From positions 6,591,001 through 6,655,000 of the forward strand of contig NZ_JAUSVA010000002.1 in the NCBI RefSeq assembly GCF_030813695.1: 64,000 nucleotides of DNA. Reading direction: 5' to 3'. Below the pieces are notes generated by a model that saw only the letters and a program-made list of their open reading frames with translations, was not told where the DNA came from and searched no databases. Made by a program: the position numbers and the translations under genes. Source of the DNA: Kitasatospora herbaricolor. Lineage in GTDB: Bacteria; Actinomycetota; Actinomycetes; Streptomycetales; Streptomycetaceae. Shown here piece after piece: positions 58,708 through 64,000 of this stretch (its first letter is position 1; each line of letters starts with the position of its first letter).

Positions 58708-58884
58708 ATGTCCCTGGAAATGCGCGGGATCTGCGAACGCTGCGAGGTGTCGCTGACCTCGGACGGCGCCGCCTCCATATGCTCCCACGAGTGCACTTTC
58801 TGCCCGGAATGCACTGCGGCGATGGCCGGCACTTGCCCCAACTGCGGTGGTGAACTGGTGGCCCGCCCGCGCCGCACCATCTGA
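58708..58884 (+). CDS. DUF1272 zinc-ribbon-like small protein
   Basis: A 58-residue protein with seven cysteines and a histidine in pairs: ICERCEVSL, ICSHECTFCPECTAAM and TCPNCGGEL. This is the DUF1272 pattern, probably binding two zinc ions. GGAAGGAG lies upstream of ATG 58708. It is likely cotranscribed with the TauE gene. The function is unknown. Confidence 0.88.
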   Translation: MSLEMRGICERCEVSLTSDGAASICSHECTFCPECTAAMAGTCPNCGGELVARPRRTI

Positions 58885-58910
58885 CACCGACGGCACCCGG
58901 GAGCGGACCG

Positions 58911-59216
58911 ATGAGCAGAGCACGACTGACGGAGGACGAGATCATCGCCGGCCTGACCGGCATCCCGCAGTGGTCGCGGGTGGGGGACACGATCGTCCGG
59001 ACCGCGGACGCCAAGGACTTCCCGGCCGCGATCCGGGTGGTGGTCGCGGTCGCGGCCGCCGCCGAGGAGTTCGACCACCACCCGGACATCGACATCCGCT
59101 GGCGGACCCTGCACTTCGCGCTGTCCACCCACAGCGCGGGCGGCCTCACCGCCCTCGACCTCGCCCTCGCGGCCCGGATCGACACCGCCCTGCTGGCCGA
59201 GGCCCCGGACGCCTAG
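58911..59216 (+). CDS. 4a-hydroxytetrahydrobiopterin (pterin carbinolamine) dehydratase
   Basis: A 101-residue PCD/DCoH-like protein. The family motif E-E-F-D-H-H-P-D-I-D-I-R-W (near residue 50) contains the catalytic histidine pair, and LHFALSTHSAGGLTALDLALAARID completes the fold. It dehydrates 4a-hydroxy-tetrahydropterin to recycle the cofactor of aromatic hydroxylases. No hydroxylase gene is nearby, so another pterin-dependent role is possible. It lies 26 bases after the DUF1272 gene and may share its transcript. Confidence 0.92.
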   Translation: MSRARLTEDEIIAGLTGIPQWSRVGDTIVRTADAKDFPAAIRVVVAVAAAAEEFDHHPDIDIRWRTLHFALSTHSAGGLTALDLALAARIDTALLAEAPDA

Positions 59217-59255
59217 GCGCCGGATGCCTGGGCGCCGGATGCCTGGGCGCCGGCC
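59211..59255 (+). repeat. Three 15-bp tandem repeats at the dehydratase stop
   Basis: Units GCCTAGGCGCCGGAT (59211-59225), GCCTGGGCGCCGGAT (59226-59240) and GCCTGGGCGCCGGCC (59241-59255) start within the last codons of the dehydratase. The TAG stop lies in the first unit. Without that stop the frame would add D-A-W-A-P-like residues. Confidence 0.8.
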
Positions 59256-59406
59256 GCCGGGCCTCGGGCAGGGGCCGGCCGTCGGGCCCAGGGCGGCCGG
59301 GCCGGAAAGTCTGTTCACCACACCTCCCTACCGGGCGGAGCGGCCCGCTCCGCCCGGCGTGAGATGCTGACTGCCGCATCGCAGAGCGCCGGGAGGGACG
59401 GAACAC

Positions 59407-61551
59407 ATGGCTCAGGACCGTCCTCCCGCCGAGCAGGGGTACTCCACCGACGCCACCGGTCGGCCGCCCTTCGGCACCGAGCCGCAGCAGCCCTGGCAGT
59501 CCGGCGAGTACGGGCAGCAGTGGCAGGAGTCGATCCCGGCGCCGCGTGCCCCCGAGCCCTATCCGGGCGTCCGTCAGCAGCCGGGCAGCGGCCTGGACGG
59601 CGGCTACGCCGCCGGGTACGGGAGCGGCGGCCACCAGGGCGGCGGGTACGACCCGAACGGCTACGGCGGGACGTCCTACCCGCAGGCCCCGTTCGGGCAG
59701 GACCCCTCGGGGCAGGGCTCCTTCGGACACCCGCCGTACGCCGAGCAGCCCTACGGCGGCCCGCCGTACGGCGGGCAGCAGGCGTACCCGGAGCAGGCGT
59801 ACCCGGAGCAGGCGTACCCGGAACAGGCGTACCCGGAGCAGGCGTACGGCCAGGTCTTCCACGGCACCGGTACGGCCTACGAACCCGGCCACGGGTTCGA
59901 GGAGCAGTCCCCGTACGGGCAGTACGCCCCGTACATGGTCCAGCAGGGCGGCTCGGACCAGCAGCTGTACGCCCCGCCCGGCGCCGAGCACTCGCAGGAC
60001 GGCTACGTCGCCTTCACCGGGGAGTCCGTCGCGGCGGACGCGACGCAGGCAGCCCCGGCGTCCACGCCGGAGCCGGCGACGGACTCCGCCTCCGACTCCG
60101 AAGCCGGCCCCGCGGCCGGCCGGCCGTTCCGGGTGGGCCGCCCGACCCCCCGCCCCGAAGGGACCGAGCCCGCCGCCGGCGGGAGCCCGCGCCCGTCACT
60201 GGTGGACAAGGCCCGGGCCGCCGCCGGAGCCGTCGTCTCGGCCGACCACGCGCCCGGCCGCCGCACGCTGATGATCCGGGCCGGGGCCGGAGTGGCCGCG
60301 CTGGCCGTCCTCGTCGCCGCCGGCCTGATGGTCAGCGGCGGGAGCGGTGGTGACAAAGCGGCCGCCGGCAGCTCGGCCGAGAAGGGGTTCACCGTCGCCC
60401 ACGCCAAGGTCTGGTCCGCCGAGCCCGCCGCAGCACAGCCCGGCGCCGACGACACCCTGATCGGCGGCTGGCTGCTGGAAGCGGCGGTCGTCCGGGCGGA
60501 GAGCACCGGAGTGCACGCCTTCGACCTGGCCGCCGGCAAGCCCACCTGGTCGGTCGAGGCGCCCGCCGCCGGGGCCGTTCCCTGCGGCCTCTCGCCGTCC
60601 GTCAACGCCGCCGGCCTCGGTGCCGCGCTGTTCCGGCCGCAGGCCGACCCGAACAGCCCCTGCACCCTGGTGGTGGCAGTCGACACCCGGACCGGGAAGA
60701 CCGTCTGGACGAAGACCCTGTCCGACGCCAAGGAGAAGTACGCGGCCCGGATAGGCGTCACCGAGGACAAGGTGATCGCGATCGGGGACGACAAGGCGGT
60801 CGCCTGGCAGTCCGCCGACGGCGCCGACATCTGGCAGTACACCGGCCAGGGCAAGTTCTGCACGCTCGCGGGCGGTGTCGGTGCGAAGACCGTCGTCCTG
60901 CACAGCAGCTGCGCCGACTCCACCCCGGTCGACCAGGCCGTCTCGCTGAACACCGCCGACGGCAAGGTCGGCTGGTGGCGTGGTCTCAACAACCAGCCGC
61001 GGACGGTCAGCGTGCTCTCCGCCGAGCCCGCCGTCGTCGCGACCACGGGCGCGGCCGTCACCGACGACCGGATCTTCGCCTGGGGGCCGGCCGGCGACCC
61101 GGCCACCGAGATCCCGGTCGTCGCGGACGACACCCGGATCGACGTGGTGCACGGGAGCTTTTCGGCCACTCCGGGCATGTACTTCCAGGACCGGACGATG
61201 GCCGTCACCATGACCCCGGTCGCGGGCGGGCCGGTCACCGTCGCCGCGTACGACCTCAGCACGGGCAAGCAGCTGTGGAAGGCCCCGACCGCCGAGAAGG
61301 GCAAGGTCAGGGCCGTGGGCCTGGACAACGGCGCGCTGCTGCTGGCAGCCGACGAGCGGCTCGGCCAGCCGGCCCGCCTCAGCCGATTCGCCCTCGCCGA
61401 CGGCACCGAGACCGTCGGCGGCAACTTCCCCCAGGGCACCGGCTCGCTGCTGATCGCCGGGCGGGTCCTGATCGGCGGCGGCAAGGTGATCGCCGTCCCC
61501 GAGCACTCCGCGAACTTCGGCGTGGCCGCCGCCTACCAGGCCAAGGGCTGA
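59407..61551 (+). CDS. Large membrane protein with disordered N-terminus and PQQ-type beta-propeller
   Basis: A 714-residue protein. Residues 1-280 are disordered, Gln/Gly/Tyr-rich, with a four-fold A-Y-P-E-Q repeat (residues 126-145). A membrane segment lies at about 289-310. The outer domain has PQQ-type repeats (VHAFDLAAGKPTWSV; VDTRTGKTVWTKTL; AWQSADGADIWQY; LNTADGKVGWWRGL; YDLSTGKQLWKAP). The Q/Y-rich cytoplasmic part resembles the regulatory halves of actinobacterial serine/threonine-kinase-like membrane proteins, but no kinase domain is present. GGGAGGGA precedes ATG. It is probably a cell-surface scaffold or sensor. Confidence 0.75.
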   Translation: MAQDRPPAEQGYSTDATGRPPFGTEPQQPWQSGEYGQQWQESIPAPRAPEPYPGVRQQPGSGLDGGYAAGYGSGGHQGGGYDPNGYGGTSYPQAPFGQDPSGQGSFGHPPYAEQPYGGPPYGGQQAYPEQAYPEQAYPEQAYPEQAYGQVFHGTGTAYEPGHGFEEQSPYGQYAPYMVQQGGSDQQLYAPPGAEHSQDGYVAFTGESVAADATQAAPASTPEPATDSASDSEAGPAAGRPFRVGRPTPRPEGTEPAAGGSPRPSLVDKARAAAGAVVSADHAPGRRTLMIRAGAGVAALAVLVAAGLMVSGGSGGDKAAAGSSAEKGFTVAHAKVWSAEPAAAQPGADDTLIGGWLLEAAVVRAESTGVHAFDLAAGKPTWSVEAPAAGAVPCGLSPSVNAAGLGAALFRPQADPNSPCTLVVAVDTRTGKTVWTKTLSDAKEKYAARIGVTEDKVIAIGDDKAVAWQSADGADIWQYTGQGKFCTLAGGVGAKTVVLHSSCADSTPVDQAVSLNTADGKVGWWRGLNNQPRTVSVLSAEPAVVATTGAAVTDDRIFAWGPAGDPATEIPVVADDTRIDVVHGSFSATPGMYFQDRTMAVTMTPVAGGPVTVAAYDLSTGKQLWKAPTAEKGKVRAVGLDNGALLLAADERLGQPARLSRFALADGTETVGGNFPQGTGSLLIAGRVLIGGGKVIAVPEHSANFGVAAAYQAKG
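59782..59841 (+). repeat. Four 15-bp in-frame repeats encoding AYPEQ
   Basis: GCGTACCCGGAGCAG occurs four times (59782-59796, 59797-59811, 59812-59826 with one A change, 59827-59841), followed by GCGTACGGC. Each gives Ala-Tyr-Pro-Glu-Gln. Copy number is likely to vary between strains without disturbing the frame. Confidence 0.9.
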
Positions 61552-61602
61552 TCCCGCCGCCCGGCGCCGCTCGCGCGCCCGGTCTCCCGGGCCCCGCCCT
61601 GC

Positions 61603-61641
61603 CGGTGGGCCGGCCGGTCCCCCGATCGGGCCGGCCCACCG
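61603..61641 (+). terminator. 13-bp perfect hairpin after the beta-propeller gene
   Basis: CGGTGGGCCGGCC (61603-61615) pairs with GGCCGGCCCACCG (61629-61641) around a 13-base loop, and ACGTTCC follows. It lies 51 bases past the stop. Confidence 0.7.
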
Positions 61642-61772
61642 ACGTTCCGCACCCGGCCGGTGGCCGCACCTGACCGGTGCGGCCACCTCGGGCGGTCCTC
61701 GGGCGGATCTCCGGGCCGCCGGCTCTCAGCCCGCGGGTTTCCCAGCCGGCCGCTCGGCCGGGCGCCGGTCCC

Positions 61773-62300
61773 TCAGGCCGCGGCGGTCATCGACGCCGCC
61801 GGCGGCAGCCATGCGGCCAGCTCCCGGACGTCCGAACCGCGCAGACCCAGCGCCAGCATCAGGGTGGCCTGGGGCGTCGGCTCGAACGGCTTGCGGAGCA
61901 GCCGCATACCCGCCTGCTCCGGTGTCCGGTCGGCCTTGCGCTGGTTGTCCTCCGCGCAGGCGGCCACGGTGTTCAACCAGCTGTCGGCCCCGCCGCGCGA
62001 CTTCGGCTGCAGGTGGTCGACGGTGGTCGCCCGGCGCCCGCAGTAGGCGCACAGGTGCTGGTCCCGGACCAGCACCCCTCTCCGCGACCACGGGGCCCGT
62101 TGTCGGAACGGCACCCGGACGTACCGTTGCAGCCTGATCACCCGCGGCACCGGGACGCTCACGCCCGTACCGCGCACCGTGCGCAGGGGATGGGCCTGCT
62201 CGACGACGGCCTTGTCCTGCAGCACCAGAACCACCGCCCGCTGCAACGACACAGTCGTCAGCGGCTCGTAGCTCGCATTGAGCACCAGCGTGTTGCGCAC
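61773..62300 (-). CDS. HNH endonuclease
   Basis: A 175-residue protein of the small actinobacterial HNH group. N-terminal VRNTLVLNASYEPLTTVSLQRAVVLVLQDKAVVEQ is followed by the HNH core: HLCAYCGRRATTVDHLQPKSRGGADSWLNTVAACAEDNQRKADRT. It holds the zinc C-A-Y-C, catalytic D-H and second pair near A-A-C-A-E-D-N. A helical tail follows. GTG 62300 is chosen as the start, since GGAGG lies eight bases upstream; an in-frame GTG at 62309 abuts the same site. It is probably a genome-maintenance nuclease rather than a homing enzyme, as it stands alone. Confidence 0.88.
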   Translation of the reverse strand: MRNTLVLNASYEPLTTVSLQRAVVLVLQDKAVVEQAHPLRTVRGTGVSVPVPRVIRLQRYVRVPFRQRAPWSRRGVLVRDQHLCAYCGRRATTVDHLQPKSRGGADSWLNTVAACAEDNQRKADRTPEQAGMRLLRKPFEPTPQATLMLALGLRGSDVRELAAWLPPAASMTAAA

Positions 62301-62582
62301 CTCGGCCACCTCCCTGCGGGCGCGCCAAGGTGGCACGACCGGCTCCTCACACGTCACCGCCGCCGTACGGCGGTGGGACCACTGTGAACGGGCCCGGGGC
62401 CGACGAACAACGGAATTTCCGGTGCCGGCCGGGACACCCGCCGGGGCCGGACCGCTCCGGGACGGAAAGTCGCCGGTCGGGAGCGCGTACCCTCTACAAC
62501 GCTGGAGCCGTACCGTCCCCGGGCCCGATCGAACAGGGCCCGCCACCGGGGCCGGGCGCCCGATCGAAGGAGAAGCGTGACC

Positions 62583-63851
62583 GTGACGGACATCGTCGAC
62601 GAGCTGCGGTGGCGTGGGCTGATCGCCCTGTCAACCGACGAGGACGCACTGCGCAAGGCGTTCGCGGACGGCCCGGTCACGTTCTATTGCGGCTTCGACC
62701 CGACGGCCGCGAGCCTGCACCTCGGCAACCTGGTGCAGATCCTCACCATGCGCCGGATCCAGCAGGCCGGGAACCTGCCGCTCGGCCTGGTCGGCGGCGC
62801 CACCGGTCTGATCGGCGACCCCAAGCCCACCGCGGAGCGGGTGCTCAACGACCCCGAGACGGTGGCGGCCTGGGTGGACCGGCTGCGTGGCCAGATCTCG
62901 CGCTTCCTCGACTTCGAGGGCGAATACGCGGCCCGCATGGTCAACAACCTGGACTGGACGTCCGGCATGTCGGCGATCAGCCTGCTGCGCGACGTGGGCA
63001 AGTACTTCCGGGTCAACAACATGATCGCCAAGGAGGCCGTCGCCCGCCGGCTCAATTCCGACGCGGGGATCAGCTACACCGAGTTCAGCTACCAGATCCT
63101 CCAGGGGATGGACTACCTGGAGCTCAACCGCCGGCACGGCTGCACCCTGCAGACCGGCGGCAGCGACCAGTGGGGCAACCTCACGGCGGGCACGGACCTG
63201 ATCCGCAAGGCCGACGGCAAGTCGGTGCACGCGCTGGCCACCCCGCTGATCGTGAAGGCCGACGGCACCAAGTTCGGCAAGACCGAGTCGGGCACCGTCT
63301 GGCTCGACCCCGAACTCACCACGCCGTACGCCTTCTACCAGTTCTGGCTGAACGCGGACGACCGCGACGTCTCCACCTTCCTGCGGATCTTCAGCTTCCG
63401 CTCGAAGGAGGAGATCGAGGAGCTGGAGCGGGAGACGGCCGAGCGTCCGGCCGCGCGACTCGCCCAGCGGGCGCTGGCCGAGGAGCTGACCACGCTCGTG
63501 CACGGCGCCGACCAGTACGAGCGGGCCGTGGCCGCCTCCAAGGCGCTCTTCGGCCAGGGCGACCTGGCCGACCTGGAGGCCCCGACCCTGGCAGCGGCCC
63601 TGGCGGAGGTCCCGAAGGCCGAGGTCACCGAGCTGCTCCCGATCGTCGACCTGCTGGTTGCCGTCGGCCTGGCGCCGAGCCGTTCCGCGGCCCGGCGCAC
63701 GGTGAAGGAGGGGGGCGCCTACCTCAACAACACCAAGGTGACGGACGAGGAGGCGGCCCCGACCGGGGAGGACCTGCTGCACGGCCGCTGGCTGGTCCTG
63801 CGTCGCGGGAAGCGCAATCTCGCGGCGGTTGAGCTCACGTCAGAAGGCTGA
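62583..63851 (+). CDS. tyrS: Tyrosyl-tRNA synthetase
   Basis: A 422-residue class I synthetase that charges tRNA-Tyr. It has FYCGFDPTAASLHLGNL (tyrosine-binding loop and H-L-G-N for the HIGH motif), the YQILQGMDYLEL and GGSDQWGN active-site motifs, and KFGKTESG for KMSKS. A C-terminal S4 domain (about residues 345-410) starts LLVAVGLAPSRSAARRTVKEGGAYLNN. GTG 62583 is preferred, with AGGAG about ten bases before it; GTG 62577 adds two residues. No T-box leader is visible. It ends with a 15-bp terminator. Confidence 0.95.
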   Translation: MTDIVDELRWRGLIALSTDEDALRKAFADGPVTFYCGFDPTAASLHLGNLVQILTMRRIQQAGNLPLGLVGGATGLIGDPKPTAERVLNDPETVAAWVDRLRGQISRFLDFEGEYAARMVNNLDWTSGMSAISLLRDVGKYFRVNNMIAKEAVARRLNSDAGISYTEFSYQILQGMDYLELNRRHGCTLQTGGSDQWGNLTAGTDLIRKADGKSVHALATPLIVKADGTKFGKTESGTVWLDPELTTPYAFYQFWLNADDRDVSTFLRIFSFRSKEEIEELERETAERPAARLAQRALAEELTTLVHGADQYERAVAASKALFGQGDLADLEAPTLAAALAEVPKAEVTELLPIVDLLVAVGLAPSRSAARRTVKEGGAYLNNTKVTDEEAAPTGEDLLHGRWLVLRRGKRNLAAVELTSEG

Positions 63852-63883
63852 AAACAGCCGTAGGTTGAGCTGCGTCTTTGAGC

Positions 63884-63924
63884 CCTGGGGGCCGGATCCG
63901 GACAGATCCGGCCCCCAGGTGTTT
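63884..63924 (+). terminator. 15-bp perfect terminator after tyrS
   Basis: CCTGGGGGCCGGATC (63884-63898) and GATCCGGCCCCCAGG (63905-63919) pair perfectly around CGGACA, followed by TGTTT. Confidence 0.85.
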
Positions 63925-63951
63925 GACGCCGCCCGGTGAGTGGCCTAGTGT
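63923..63951 (+). promoter_or_regulatory. Consensus vegetative promoter at the right edge
   Basis: TTGACG (63923-63928) and TAGTGT (63946-63951) stand 17 bases apart, the ideal spacing for the principal actinobacterial sigma factor. The transcript would start near 63958 and leave the window. No start codon or ribosome site is seen before 64000, consistent with an untranslated leader or a stable RNA. It is the best promoter I see in the window. Confidence 0.6.
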
Positions 63952-64000
63952 TGGACGAGTCGCCTGAACCGGGCGGGTGAGCGGGAAAGCCTAGCGGCTG

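Noticed and set aside
58911..59216. Possible pterin dehydratase acting with a nearby aromatic amino acid hydroxylase
   Set aside because: No hydroxylase gene lies in the window, so the pathway link was not claimed.

Overview
The base composition (very high GC, GC-rich third codon positions), the many GTG/TTG starts, the leaderless gene starts and the gene families (Asp23/AmaP operon, DUF3099, SGM_5486-like small protein, FHA-FHA-ABC transporter, SURF1, InhA-type FabI) point to an actinomycete chromosome, most likely Streptomycetaceae (Streptomyces or Kitasatospora). I see no insertion sequence, prophage, CRISPR array, tRNA or rRNA inside the window. It looks like conserved chromosome carrying one accessory-looking polysaccharide locus near the left side.

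Layout. 1-3.8 kb: the 5' end of a divergent HxlR-type regulator, a tandem operator, a three-gene ABC-2 exporter operon (permease, ATPase, permease) and an SRPBCC protein. 4.1-15.5 kb: an exopolysaccharide locus of Wzx/Wzy type. It has a GT4 transferase, a priming sugar-phosphate transferase, an O-antigen-ligase-like polymerase with a TTA (bldA) codon, a MurJ-like flippase, a NodB deacetylase, a second GT4, a Wzz-like protein and a CelD/BioF2-type acetyltransferase, with a convergent secreted GH26-like hydrolase. 15.9-20.7 kb: a membrane PQQ-like protein, an ABC-F ATPase preceded by a possible seven-codon leaderless leader ORF, a small HTH protein and an enoyl-CoA hydratase. 20.8-23.5 kb: a five-gene envelope operon with two Asp23-like proteins and AmaP. 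23.5-33.4 kb: an SDR divergent from a MerR-thioredoxin pair, SURF1, a DEDDh exonuclease with a BRCT domain, a zinc alcohol dehydrogenase, a DUF485-ActP symporter pair, moaA and small membrane or zinc-binding proteins. 33.4-41 kb: kptA, a TldD/PmbA pair, a frameshifted TPR remnant, a metallo-beta-lactamase-fold hydrolase and the fabG-fabI pair of fatty acid synthesis.

41-44.6 kb: a three-gene minus-strand cassette made of a small WXG100-like protein, a 718-residue protein with an N-terminal WXG-type hairpin, and a membrane-anchored cysteine-rich protein. I find this the most interesting and least understood unit. 44.7-49.2 kb: a FadR-type regulator divergent from a CynX/NimT-like MFS transporter with a palindrome over the transporter's -10 box, a 40-residue membrane peptide, a SixA-type phosphatase and serB. 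49.5-59.2 kb: an FHA-FHA-ABC transporter, a NarL-type two-component pair, a stand-alone ABC ATPase, an NfeD-SPFH pair, TauE with a DUF1272 protein and a pterin carbinolamine dehydratase. 59.4-64 kb: a large membrane beta-propeller protein, an HNH endonuclease, tyrS, its terminator and a strong consensus promoter that fires off the right edge, possibly into a stable RNA operon.

Two patterns recur. At least eight genes have a TANNNT box six to eight bases before the start codon (leaderless transcripts). Most convergent or operon ends carry perfect GC-rich hairpins. Functions were assigned by reading motifs only; no database search was run.
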